44,086 nucleotides of DNA, taken from the NCBI RefSeq assembly GCF_004614235.1, contig NZ_SPVH01000003.1, positions 1 to 44,086 of the forward strand, written 5' to 3'. Source of the stretch: Brevundimonas intermedia. GTDB lineage: Bacteria; Pseudomonadota; Alphaproteobacteria; Caulobacterales; Caulobacteraceae. The notes under the pieces were generated by a model. The model saw only the letters and a program-made list of their open reading frames with translations. It did not search any database and was not told where the DNA came from. This document shows positions 7,995-21,238 of the stretch, in pieces; positions within the stretch are counted from its first letter, which is position 1; each line of letters starts with the position of its first letter. A program made the position numbers and the translations under genes.

Positions 7995-9107
7995 CTACCC
8001 GGCCAGGGCCACGACGGCCTGCCAGGTGAGAACCAGGCCGACGATGGCGATCAGCCCGCCTGAAAAATAGGGCGCTTTCCGCGCAAAAGCCGCGAAACCT
8101 CCCGACCAGCGCTTCTCCGCATGCCGCATCCCGATCGCCGCTGCGACACCGACGGTGACCATGGTCGCCGCCAATCCGATCGAAAAGCACAGGACGAGGG
8201 TCGCACCCAAGGCCACCTGCTTCAGCTGCAGGCAGAGCAGCAGGACGGTGATCGAGGCCGGGCACGGGATCAGGCCGCCTGTCAGGCCGAAGAGCATGAT
8301 CTGCCAGGTGGTCACCTTGCGGTTGGCGAACCGTTTCTTGATGTCGTTGGCGTGGGCGCGTTCATGGGCGTCCTGGTGGCCGGGGTTTGAGACATCCAGG
8401 CCGCCGTGGTCATGACCATGCTCGTGATCGTGTTCGGCGAACTCGACGTCGAAGTCATGGGTGTGATTGCCGTGGCCCAGAACCAGCCGCGCCGTGAAGG
8501 CGTGGGGTTCGGGAATGACGTCAGCCGATTCGAGATAGCCGTCGCGTGTCTCGAAGTGGAATGTCTGGACGGAACCGTCCGCGCGCGTGGTGGCGACCTT
8601 GATGTCGCCGGCCCTCGGGACAGGACCGTGATCGGGGGCAAACCGGAAGCGCGGCGGAATACCGTCCTCGAAGATACTCAGGCTGACGACGCCATGGCCC
8701 GTGTCGATCCAGCGCGTCTCGTCGTGGGTGTGGTCATGATCATGCTCGTTATGGACGGCGTTCTGCTCGCGCCATGTGGCCAACAGCATCCATGCGGCGA
8801 CACCGAGGATGATCACGGCCGAGGCCAGTTGGAACCAGCCCTCCGAGGCTTCGATGTCGAAGAACTGACCGAAGTAAAGACCGGTCAGGGCGATCGCCCA
8901 GACGATGGCCGTGTGCGACAAGGTCGCCGAAAGCCCGAGCAATACCGCCTGCCAGACCGTCCCGCGCACGGCGACGATGAAGGCCGCCATCATGGTCTTG
9001 GAATGCCCCGGCTCAAGACCGTGAAGCGCCCCGAGAAGGAGGGCCGAGGGAATGAACAGCCAGGCATGGGCCGAGCCCTGCGCGAGCAGGTCCGCAAACG
9101 GAGTCAT
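7995..9107 (-). CDS. Nickel/cobalt exporter, RcnA/NicO family with large His-rich loop
   Basis: 370 aa. ATG 9107 is chosen because it starts the conserved first membrane segment; a longer frame to 9188 would overlap the repressor gene. Motifs: HGLEPGHSKTMMAAF near residues 29-43 (metal-site His and Pro-Gly-His of the family) and GLIPCPASITVLL near the C-terminus. Between membrane segments is a large hydrophilic loop with two His clusters (HNEHDHDHTHDE and EHDHEHGHDHGG). Between the clusters is a domain of about 90 residues (SIFEDGIPPRFRF to VIPEPHAF) that resembles the N-terminal domain of the CzcB protein in this window. It should pump Ni(II)/Co(II) out of the cytoplasm. It lies 7 bp after the DmeR-type repressor gene. 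Confidence 0.88.
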   Translation of the reverse strand: MTPFADLLAQGSAHAWLFIPSALLLGALHGLEPGHSKTMMAAFIVAVRGTVWQAVLLGLSATLSHTAIVWAIALTGLYFGQFFDIEASEGWFQLASAVIILGVAAWMLLATWREQNAVHNEHDHDHTHDETRWIDTGHGVVSLSIFEDGIPPRFRFAPDHGPVPRAGDIKVATTRADGSVQTFHFETRDGYLESADVIPEPHAFTARLVLGHGNHTHDFDVEFAEHDHEHGHDHGGLDVSNPGHQDAHERAHANDIKKRFANRKVTTWQIMLFGLTGGLIPCPASITVLLLCLQLKQVALGATLVLCFSIGLAATMVTVGVAAAIGMRHAEKRWSGGFAAFARKAPYFSGGLIAIVGLVLTWQAVVALAG

Positions 9108-9114
9108 CGGCGTC

Positions 9115-9390
9115 TCACAGGTATTTGGTGATGTCTTTGAACTCGGCCATGGCCTGCCGCGCCTCAGCCGGATCGCCCTCCGCCGCATGGGCGAGGCAAT
9201 GGTCGATGTGATCGTGGATCAGGGCCTTCTTGGCCGCCGCCACGGCCTTCTCGATTGCGTGAAGCTGCTGGGCGAGGTCGAGGCAGGTGCGGCCGCCCTC
9301 GATCATGGCGATGGTTTTCCGCAGATGTCCCTCGGCGCGTTTGAGCCGATTGACGATCTCGGGATGGGATTTATGGACGACGTGGGCCAT
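9115..9390 (-). CDS. dmeR: DmeR/RcnR-type metal-sensing repressor (CsoR/FrmR superfamily)
   Basis: 91 aa, all-helical. Ligand positions: His3, Cys36 (GGRTCLDL), His61 and Cys65 (HDHIDHCL). The N-terminal MAHVVHKSHPEIVNRLKRAEGHL and C-terminal EFKDITKYL (here and there spelled as in rhizobial DmeR) point to the Ni/Co-responsive DmeR branch rather than to CsoR. Such tetramers bind G/C-tract operators and let go on metal binding. A matching operator lies at 9401-9419 just upstream, so the gene probably represses itself, the RcnA-like exporter and perhaps the divergent MFS gene. The specific metal is inferred from the neighbours. Confidence 0.88.
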   Translation of the reverse strand: MAHVVHKSHPEIVNRLKRAEGHLRKTIAMIEGGRTCLDLAQQLHAIEKAVAAAKKALIHDHIDHCLAHAAEGDPAEARQAMAEFKDITKYL

Positions 9391-9400
9391 AGCAAGATGC

Positions 9401-9419
9401 TATCCCCCCGGAGGGGATA
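9401..9419. promoter_or_regulatory. DmeR-type operator
   Basis: TATCCCCCCGGAGGGGATA is an inverted repeat (TATCCCC, 5-nt centre, GGGGATA). The C/G tract flanked by A/T fits operators of the RcnR/CsoR superfamily. It sits 10 bp upstream of the repressor start and 38 bp upstream of the divergent MFS gene, so it could serve both. Confidence 0.75.
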
Positions 9420-9457
9420 AGGCTAGCCCCCTGGCTCGACCCGCAGGATGATCTTCG

Positions 9458-10777
9458 ATGTTTTCCCCGCTCCGACATGCCGGTTATCGGCACCTGTTTA
9501 CGGCTCAGGTCGCGGCCCTGCTCGGCACGGGCATGGCGACGGTGGCGCTGGGTCTGCTGGCGCATGATCTGGCCGGGGCCAATGCCGGCGAAGTCTTGGG
9601 GATGGCCCTGGCCATCAAGATGATCGCCTATATCGGCGTCGCGCCCTTCGCGAACGCCCTGGCGGCCAGGCTTCCCCGCAAGGCCCTGCTGGTCTCGCTG
9701 GATGTCGTCCGGGCCTGTGTCGCCGGCGCCTTGCCGTTCGTTGGCGAGGCCTGGGAGGTCTATGCCCTGATGACGGTGCTGTACGTCGCCTCGGCGGCCT
9801 TCACCCCGGCGTTCCAGGCGATGATCCCCGACCTGCTGCCTGACGAGGCGGAATACACCAAGGCCCTGTCGCTCTCGCGCCTCGCGGCCGATCTCGAGAG
9901 CGTGGCCAGTCCCGTGCTGGCGGCCGTGCTCCTCGCCTTCATGAGCTACAACAATCTGTTCGCCGGGACGTCCCTCGGCTTCGTTATCTCGGCCCTTTTC
10001 GTCGTCACGGCTGCACTGCCGGTACTGACGCAGACGGCTCAGAAACCCTTCATCCAGCGGCTCACGGGCGGGGTTCGCCTGTTCGCTTTGACGCCACGTC
10101 TGCGCGGTCTGATCGCCATCAGCATCGCCGCGGCCGCCGGCGGGGCCATGGTGTTCGTCAACACGGTCGTCCTGGTGCAGTCCCGCTTCGCCATGTCCGG
10201 CCAAGCCGCCGCCTGGGCGCTAGCGGCTTTCGGGGCGGGGTCGATGGCGGCGGCGATCGCCCTGCCTCGCCTGCTGGACCGGGTCGCAGACCGGACCGCC
10301 ATGTTGTGGGGCGCCGCGATCATGACCCTGGTGCTGCTTGGGGGATCGGTGCTGGCGACCACCTATGTCGCCCTGCTCATCCTCTGGGCCGTCATGGGCG
10401 TCGGCTATTCGCTGACCCTCACACCGGCGGGTCGCGCCTTGCGTCGGTCTTCCAACGCACAGGATCGTCCGGCCCTGTTCGCGGCGCAGTTCGCCCTGTC
10501 CCACGCCGCCTGGCTGATCGCCTATCCGGTCGCCGGTCTGGTCAGCGCGGCTGCGGACCCCAGCGCGGCCTTTCTGGTGCTGGCCGCCCTGTGCGCGTTC
10601 GGAACGGTCCTAGGATTTGTAGTCTGGCCTGCGAACGACCCGACGGACCTGCCGCATCGGCATGACGCACCGGCCGAAGACGATCCGCATCTGGACGGTC
10701 AATCCGGAGAGGCGTTGCACAGCCATCCCTTCGTCATCGACGAGCGCCACCCGCGATGGCCGACGACGAAGGAGTGA
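9458..10777 (+). CDS. MFS metal exporter, NreB/NrsD-like
   Basis: 439 aa with about 12 membrane segments. The start is ATG 9458 with AGGA upstream. The N-terminal FSPLRHAGYRHLFTAQVAAL is typical of enterobactin/nickel-type MFS exporters. The cytoplasmic C-terminus is His-rich: LPHRHDAPAEDDPHLDG, then HSHPFVIDERHPRWP. Nickel exporters NreB and NrsD have comparable His-rich tails. It is divergent from the DmeR-type repressor across a shared operator, which supports Ni/Co export. The exact substrate is inferred. Confidence 0.8.
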   Translation: MFSPLRHAGYRHLFTAQVAALLGTGMATVALGLLAHDLAGANAGEVLGMALAIKMIAYIGVAPFANALAARLPRKALLVSLDVVRACVAGALPFVGEAWEVYALMTVLYVASAAFTPAFQAMIPDLLPDEAEYTKALSLSRLAADLESVASPVLAAVLLAFMSYNNLFAGTSLGFVISALFVVTAALPVLTQTAQKPFIQRLTGGVRLFALTPRLRGLIAISIAAAAGGAMVFVNTVVLVQSRFAMSGQAAAWALAAFGAGSMAAAIALPRLLDRVADRTAMLWGAAIMTLVLLGGSVLATTYVALLILWAVMGVGYSLTLTPAGRALRRSSNAQDRPALFAAQFALSHAAWLIAYPVAGLVSAAADPSAAFLVLAALCAFGTVLGFVVWPANDPTDLPHRHDAPAEDDPHLDGQSGEALHSHPFVIDERHPRWPTTKE

Positions 10778-10808
10778 GCCCAAGGCGGGAGACATCCGAC
10801 CGTAAGCC

Positions 10809-11525
10809 TCAGTCGACGAAATCGACGCTCTCGTAGTCGCCCGAGGTTTGAAGCGTGATGGTGACACGCTCGCCGCTGCGGTTACGCCAGAACCAGCCGT
10901 GATGACCCGCGAAAGCGGCCGTTAGCACCCCCGTCTCGCGGGCGGAGGTTCCCTTGCTATAGCCGTGATAGGTGATCCCTTGGCCGTCACCATGGGTGTC
11001 ATAGTTCACCGCCGGGCCACTGGTGGACCAGGTGAAGTTCGCCTTCGCGCCGTCCCCCATGGCCATTTTGATCTCGGCCCCCTCGTCAGGCTCAAGGGTC
11101 AGGGACGTGCGATGGCTGCGACCCGCCGATGCGCCATTGGTTGTCGTAGCTGCGGCTGCCGTCTGGGTCGTGACCGCTGGCGGGACGGCTTCGGTCTTGC
11201 CAGACCTGGCCGGCTCCTGAGTTGCGGTGTCTGGTGAGCCCACTGGTGCGGCTGCCGGCAAGGCAGGCGCGGTCCTCGTGGATGTAATGACCGCCGCCGT
11301 TGAGGCCGCTTCAGCCGCAGCTTCAACGGCGAGTTGGCGCTTGATCCGGCCCATCTCGGTCAGCCCGAAGACCGAGCCGATGCGGGTAGGATCGACGCCG
11401 TACTCGGCTGGAAGGACCACGGTGACCAGCAGGGCCGAGGCGATGACGACGGCGACGCCGGTAGACTTGAGCAGCTTGGCCGTCGACGGCAGTTCGGCGG
11501 GATCGGGTTGATTGAGATTTTGCAT
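10809..11525 (-). CDS. Transmembrane anchor-type protein, last gene of the czc operon
   Basis: 238 aa, ATG 11525. One N-terminal membrane helix (about 17-38: TGVAVVIASALLVTVVLP) is followed by a PAEYGVDPTRIGSVFGLTEMG stretch conserved in proteins annotated as transmembrane anchors. An Ala/Thr-rich linker follows (about 70-130), then a periplasmic C-terminal domain (LEPDEGAEIKMAMGDGAK, YDTHGDGQGITYHGY, GHHGWFWRNRSGE). It starts 13 bp after hupE and closes the czcI-C-B-A-hupE series. Function is unknown; the repeated association with HupE/UreJ-like proteins and RND efflux suggests a periplasmic accessory. Confidence 0.65.
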   Translation of the reverse strand: MQNLNQPDPAELPSTAKLLKSTGVAVVIASALLVTVVLPAEYGVDPTRIGSVFGLTEMGRIKRQLAVEAAAEAASTAAVITSTRTAPALPAAAPVGSPDTATQEPARSGKTEAVPPAVTTQTAAAATTTNGASAGRSHRTSLTLEPDEGAEIKMAMGDGAKANFTWSTSGPAVNYDTHGDGQGITYHGYSKGTSARETGVLTAAFAGHHGWFWRNRSGERVTITLQTSGDYESVDFVD

Positions 11526-11538
11526 GGAAGGTCTCCCG

Positions 11539-16725
<5,187 letters not shown>

Positions 16726-16729
<4 letters not shown>

Positions 16730-18042
16730 GGTTGAGTCTCCAGGGCGAGGATCAGGGCGCCGTGCGCGCCGGTCAGTCTGTCGAGGCGGGCGCGATCGAT
16801 ATGGAATTGCTTGAGCACCGCGACGCGGCGGGCGCGGGTCTGCAGCAGGGCGGTCTGGGCGGAGATGACGTCGTTGTAGGTGAAGCCGCCCCTGTTGAAG
16901 CCGTCGCGCACCAGAACGACGGCGCGCTCGGCCTGGGGAAGGGTTTCCTGCCCGATCCTGCGAGCTTCGCTGGCTCGGGCCATGACCTGAACCTGCAGGC
17001 GCGCGATCTCACGTTCACGGTCGATGCGGGCGGCGGCGAGATCACCCTCGGCGGCCAGCCCCTCCGCTCGGGCGCGGTCGATGGCCCCGAGGTTCTGGTC
17101 GTAGCGACCAAGGGGAATCGACGCGCCGACGACAAAGCCGAGGTCGTTGCCGTCCCCGAAGTGACGGACGCCGGCGCTGACCGTGGCGTCCGACCGGGCG
17201 CGGGCCGTCTCCACCGCCACCCGGGCGACGGCGATGTCGCGCTGTGCGACGAAGATGTCCAGGTCCGCCTGGGCGACCCCATCCGTGACGTCGAGCGCCG
17301 ACCGGGTGTCGGCGAAGGTCTCGGCGCCAAGGGTGAAGTCCGATGACCCATCCCAGAACCGGGCCAGCGAAATGTTGGCGACCCGGACGGTAATCCCGGC
17401 CTGATCGAAGTCGATCTGGGCCTGAGCCAGTTCGGCCTCGGCGCGCGCCCCGGCGAACAGAGGATCGCGCGCCATGTCCACGCGGCGACCGACCTCGGTC
17501 TGGAACCGTTCGGCGAGGTCAAGGCGCTCGCGGGCGATCTCCAACTCGGCCTGAGCCGCCAGAGCTTCCGCCCAGGCGCGCTGCACCTGTTCGAGCCGGT
17601 CCAACTGGCGAATGCGCGCGGTGGCGTCGACCAGCAGCCCTTCGGCTTCGGCGAGAGAGACACGGGCGGACCTGTCACCGCCCCGCTCGAACCGTTGCTC
17701 GACTGTGAGCGTGGTCTCGGTCCGACGGAACAGGTCGCCTCCGCCGATGGTCGGAAAGTTCTCGACCATCACCCCAAGCGTGGGGTTGGGACGAACGTCC
17801 GCCTGACGCACGGCTGCCCGCGACGCCTGTCGCCGGGCCTGGGTCGGTGCCAGTGAGGGATCGACCAGGGCGGCTCGACGCAGCGCCTCGTCCAGCGACA
17901 GTACAGGCGCGGTGGACGTGGCCGCCGCATCCTGTGCGACAGCAAGGGTCGGCGGCAGCGAGGCCGCCAGAATGAGCGCGAGGGCCGACACGGCCGTCAG
18001 TCGCGCCCACGGCCCGGCAATGCCGGACGATGGGGTCTTCAA
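16726..18042 (-). CDS. czcC: CzcC-family outer-membrane efflux protein (TolC superfamily)
   Basis: 438 aa. The start is TTG 18042, supported by GGAGAG 6 nt upstream and by the lack of an in-frame ATG before the signal peptide. The signal peptide reaches about residue 37 (LALILAASLPPTLAVAQ). The rest shows the duplicated coiled-coil pattern of the outer-membrane factor family (LSLDEALRRAALVDPSL, NPTLGVMVENFP, ARASEARRIGQETLPQAE). It provides the outer-membrane channel of the CzcCBA pump. Confidence 0.9.
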
Positions 18043-18095
18043 GGGATTCTCTCCGGGAAACGGGGGTGCACGCGCGACCGATTGGCCGCGTCGGA

Positions 18096-18542
18096 TCAGA
18101 TGATCGTGCGCGTCCGTCTGGGAGGGTATTCAGGCCCGTCGCCGTCGTGGGCCGGACGTGCGCCATCGCCCGCCGGCTGGATCAGCACGGCGTTCATGGC
18201 GACGAGGGGGCTCAGATCGCGGTTGAGGATCGGGATGGCGGTGTGGCTGTCGCCGCTCGTATGGTGGTGATGGCTTGCTGGACGCCCGGCCTCGCCCTCG
18301 TCTTCGCCGTCTTCGGCTTGATCCAGTGGATCCTCGGCCGGCGCGTCGGGGGCGATATGGACGTGCAGCGAGCCATGATCGACGTCCGCGATCTCTGCGT
18401 GATCACCGTGGCCGATCGCGACTGCCGGCCAATCCGACGCATGGGCAATCTGGTGCCGCCCTTCCTGAACCCCATGCAGGCTCAACGTCGCCACGAGGGC
18501 GGCGCACAGGCTGACGCAAATGGTGCGAAACAGGCGAGACAA
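18096..18542 (-). CDS. Small His/Asp-rich exported protein, CzcI-like
   Basis: 148 aa. The start is TTG 18542 with AAGGAG 10 nt upstream. A signal-like N-terminus (RTICVSLCAALVATLSLHG) precedes a metal-ligand-rich body: HGDHAEIADVDHGSLHVH, then SHHHHTSGDSH. Position and composition match small periplasmic proteins (CzcI and similar) encoded first in czc operons and thought to influence induction. It lies 53 bp before czcC. The assignment rests on context and composition, not on a strong motif. Confidence 0.65.
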   Translation of the reverse strand: MSRLFRTICVSLCAALVATLSLHGVQEGRHQIAHASDWPAVAIGHGDHAEIADVDHGSLHVHIAPDAPAEDPLDQAEDGEDEGEAGRPASHHHHTSGDSHTAIPILNRDLSPLVAMNAVLIQPAGDGARPAHDGDGPEYPPRRTRTII

Positions 18543-18857
18543 GATTGAACGGCTCCTTCATCCGCCATAGTGCGACCCGATCCCAATGGCAACGGTCGAG
18601 GTTGCCGCATCACGATATGGCTAGGATTCGTCCTTCAGGTGGATACGTGATGGCGGAGGTCGGGAGCTCCGTTGACGGCTGCGACGATGCGAACATTGAT
18701 CGATCCGCCAGTCGTGGTAAGGGGCGGCATGGGAGTGACTCACTATCATTCTCAAAATGTTTTCTTGGTGGGCTGCGGGTCGCTGCGGCGCCAGTGCGGC
18801 GCCGACCGGTCGGGATTGACCGACGCCGAGGCAGTACCCACGTCTCGTGGCCCGGGG
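18543..18857. other. 315-bp spacer with the presumed czc promoter
   Basis: This lies between the end of the acyltransferase gene and the start of the czc operon, both minus strand, so it should hold the czc promoter. TCACTATCATTCTCA (18740-18754) is an AT-richer patch that matches about 10 of 14 positions of a Fur/Zur-type 7-1-7 repeat. I consider this weak. No GAGGG-N16-CGTA motif is present, which sets czc apart from the copper genes. Confidence 0.4.
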
Positions 18858-19982
18858 TCAGGCCGGCGCTGCGGGCCGGGCTCGCCGGCTTTCGAACCGG
18901 CGTCGGATCCAGGTTCGCCCAGGTTTCTCAACGAGCAGATGCAGGGCCGCCGCGATCAGCGCCGTGACGACGAACAACCCTGCCAGTTCGACTGGCGTGA
19001 TGCGGAAGGCGCTGTCGATGCCGCGCAGTTCGGCGACCACGCCCTTGAAGGCGACGAGGACGGGCATGTGCACGAGATAGAGGGCGAAGGAGGCTTCACC
19101 GGCGAAAACCAGCGCAGGGGCGGCGAGAGGCCCCTCGCAGTCCGCGCGTGCGAGCAGGGACCAGGTCAGGATAACGGGGGCTGAGAGGGCGACGATGATC
19201 CGGTCGTCCAACGACAGCTGCATAGCGCCGAGCAACACGAGGGTAGCAGCCAGGGCGGCGGCGATGGCGACGGGCCGGCTCCAGCGCCAGCGATGGCCCA
19301 AGCCGTAGAGCGCCATGCCGATCAGAAAGGCCGGCGCTATGCGCAAGATGCCCATGTCGTCCTCGGCCCGAGGCAGAACCTTGCCGAAGGTTGAGACGTA
19401 GGCCGCGTCGATGACAACATAGCTGACGATGCCCAAGCCGAGCAGGAACCAAGGACGATGTCTCATCCGGATCGAGAGAAGGGCGTAGGCCGGGAACAGC
19501 AGATAGGCGAACCATTCCGCCGAGAGCGACCAGGACGGGCCGCTCCAATTGTATCCGATTTCGCTTGGAAACCACGCCTGTACCAGGAACAGGGTCTTGA
19601 AGAAGCCCTCTGTCGTGTAGGTCGAGAGATCGAACGGAACGCCAGAGATTGAAGCTCCGAGCACCATGATCAGAACACCGCCTAAAATCGCCAGATGGAG
19701 GGGATAGAGCCGAGCCAAGCGGGCCACGAGGAAGCGCCTGTAGCTGAACGTTCCTGCGGCGAAAGCGGGGCCGTAGACGTGGGCCAGAATGAAGCCCGAC
19801 AGCATGAAGAAGGCGTCGACCCCCAGCCGGCTTCGCTCGATGATCGGGCTGTAGCCCAGGGCCGGATCCCACTGAAGCTGGTAGTGGAACAGCACCACGC
19901 CCATGGCCAGGAAGGCCCGCAGGCTGGTCAGGGCCCTCAGATCAGCCGGGTAGCCTTCGTGAGTCGGAGAAACGGACGTCAT
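18858..19982 (-). CDS. Acyltransferase 3 family membrane protein
   Basis: 374 aa from ATG 19982, which begins just before the conserved ALTSLRAFLAMGVVLFHY entry; a longer frame to 20069 has no support. About ten membrane segments. Motifs of the family: the FHY His near residue 34, FFMLSGFILAHVYG, and RRFLVARLARLYPLHL. These integral membrane enzymes move acyl groups to sugars, lipids or polymers. Neighbours give no substrate hint, and it may be unrelated to metal resistance. Confidence 0.85.
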   Translation of the reverse strand: MTSVSPTHEGYPADLRALTSLRAFLAMGVVLFHYQLQWDPALGYSPIIERSRLGVDAFFMLSGFILAHVYGPAFAAGTFSYRRFLVARLARLYPLHLAILGGVLIMVLGASISGVPFDLSTYTTEGFFKTLFLVQAWFPSEIGYNWSGPSWSLSAEWFAYLLFPAYALLSIRMRHRPWFLLGLGIVSYVVIDAAYVSTFGKVLPRAEDDMGILRIAPAFLIGMALYGLGHRWRWSRPVAIAAALAATLVLLGAMQLSLDDRIIVALSAPVILTWSLLARADCEGPLAAPALVFAGEASFALYLVHMPVLVAFKGVVAELRGIDSAFRITPVELAGLFVVTALIAAALHLLVEKPGRTWIRRRFESRRARPAAPA

Positions 19983-20861
19983 GAACGATGGCCCCCACGG
20001 CGGGCGGCACAGGACGGACCGCTTAATTGGTCTACGCATCGGTCGCCGCCATCCCTCATCCTCTCGCATCCGGGGGTCAGGCCTGCCGCGCTGGAGAAAA
20101 GGCCATGATCTGATCCTGCGCCGCTCGCGGGCTCATGGCGGTCGGCTTGCAGGTTTCATCGGAAGGCGGGATGACGCGTGCCACCGGCTCAGCCCACAGT
20201 TCAGCGCGGGCCGTGGTGAACGATGGCCTGGATCTCATCGAGCGCGGTTTTCTCCATGGGCGATGGATGGGCCGTCTATGCGGGCGCGCACGAAGACCAC
20301 GTCGCCCACCCATGTCGCAATCCAGCTGACCGTGGCTCGCGCGGGCTCGGTCCGCGTGGTTCTGGACGACCGTCCGCCCTGAGCCGTCAGGCGATCGTCA
20401 TCGGGCCTTCTGGCGCTGATCGGCCGGCCCTCGCCTCGTCATTCCGCCCTCTCCGACGGCCCTGTCGAGCCCTGAGGCCCAGCCGGACCGCATCGTGGCG
20501 GGCTTCAAAGAACAGCTCGGCGTCAAGGTATGTAAGCTGGATGCACGCCTTGAAGGGGCGCTCCTCAAGCCGTCTGAGGACCCGGCGCCCGGAGCCGTCG
20601 CCCGGGAGCCTGGGCGGTCGGCGCCTCAAGGTCCTGGCCTAGGCGCAGATGCAGGCTCCACGTCTTTGCTACGCTCCCGTGATTTTCCGTGGGTTTTTCG
20701 GCCTGTTCACCAGCCTGTGGGATCATCTCTTGGGCAAGTTTCCGGTCCGGGGTCCACACGCCCCGGGCAGGCCAGATCGGCGGTCGGCCCGACTACCCGA
20801 GAGGATATTTTAAGACGCTCGCCGAACCAATCCGACGGGATGTCTAGGGAAATGTCCTGCG
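19983..20861. other. About 880 bp without a confident gene; looks degenerate
   Basis: Several short frames exist on both strands. None has a recognisable family, and coding-like patches switch frame. Examples are a minus-strand patch near 20230-20330 (ATVSWIATWVGDVVFVRAR, ending in a stop) and a 54-codon plus-strand frame 20649-20813 (VIFRGFFGLFTSLWDHLLG). This pattern suggests gene remains between two functional cassettes. No transposase, inverted-repeat end or tRNA was seen. Confidence 0.5.
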
Positions 20862-21137
20862 CTAGCGCGAGGCGCGTCCGAGAAGGTCGATCAGTTCTGT
20901 GGCCTTGGCCTTGCGATCGGAGAGATCGTCGCCGGTCATCGCCCCCATGACGCAGTGGTCAAGGTGGTCTCTGAGCACCTCGCTCTCGACGCGCAGCAGG
21001 GCCGCCCGTACGGCCTGGAGCTGGGTGAGGACCTCCACGCAGTAGCGGTCCTCCTCGACCATCCGGGCGATGCCGCGCACCTGGCCCTCGATCCGGTTCA
21101 GGCGGTTCAACACCTTGGGTTTTGTTTCCGTCTGCAT
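20862..21137 (-). CDS. csoR: CsoR-type copper-sensing repressor
   Basis: 91 aa, ATG 21137. It carries the Cu(I) triad of the family at exact spacing: Cys33 (RYCVEVL), His58 and Cys62 (RDHLDHCV). The first helix reads LNRLNRIEGQVRGIARM. CsoR binds operator DNA as an apo-tetramer and releases it on Cu(I) binding. The divergent gene is a CopA-type ATPase, and a matching operator lies between them, so a local CsoR/CopA switch is well supported. Confidence 0.9.
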   Translation of the reverse strand: MQTETKPKVLNRLNRIEGQVRGIARMVEEDRYCVEVLTQLQAVRAALLRVESEVLRDHLDHCVMGAMTGDDLSDRKAKATELIDLLGRASR

Positions 21138-21189
21138 CCAATTCCTCGCTCTGACCGTTCGACCCTACCCCAGGACAGCGCCTTGCGCG

Positions 21190-21206
21190 ATACCCCCTTA
21201 GGGTAT
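21190..21206. promoter_or_regulatory. CsoR-type operator before the copper ATPase
   Basis: ATACCCCCTTAGGGTAT is an inverted repeat (ATACCC, 5-nt centre, GGGTAT) like known CsoR sites. It lies 33 bp before the ATPase start and 53 bp from the csoR start, in a position to control both. Confidence 0.75.
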
Positions 21207-21238
21207 ATATGGCGTCCAGCTGTTTCAAGGAGCCCGCC

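Noticed and set aside
18740..18754. Fur/Zur-like box upstream of the czc operon
   Set aside because: Only about 10 of 14 positions of a 7-1-7 repeat match, and it lies about 200 nt from the operon start. Too weak to call.
20649..20813. 54-codon plus-strand frame as a small gene
   Set aside because: No recognisable family, no good ribosome site, and the opposite strand looks equally coding-like over the same bases.
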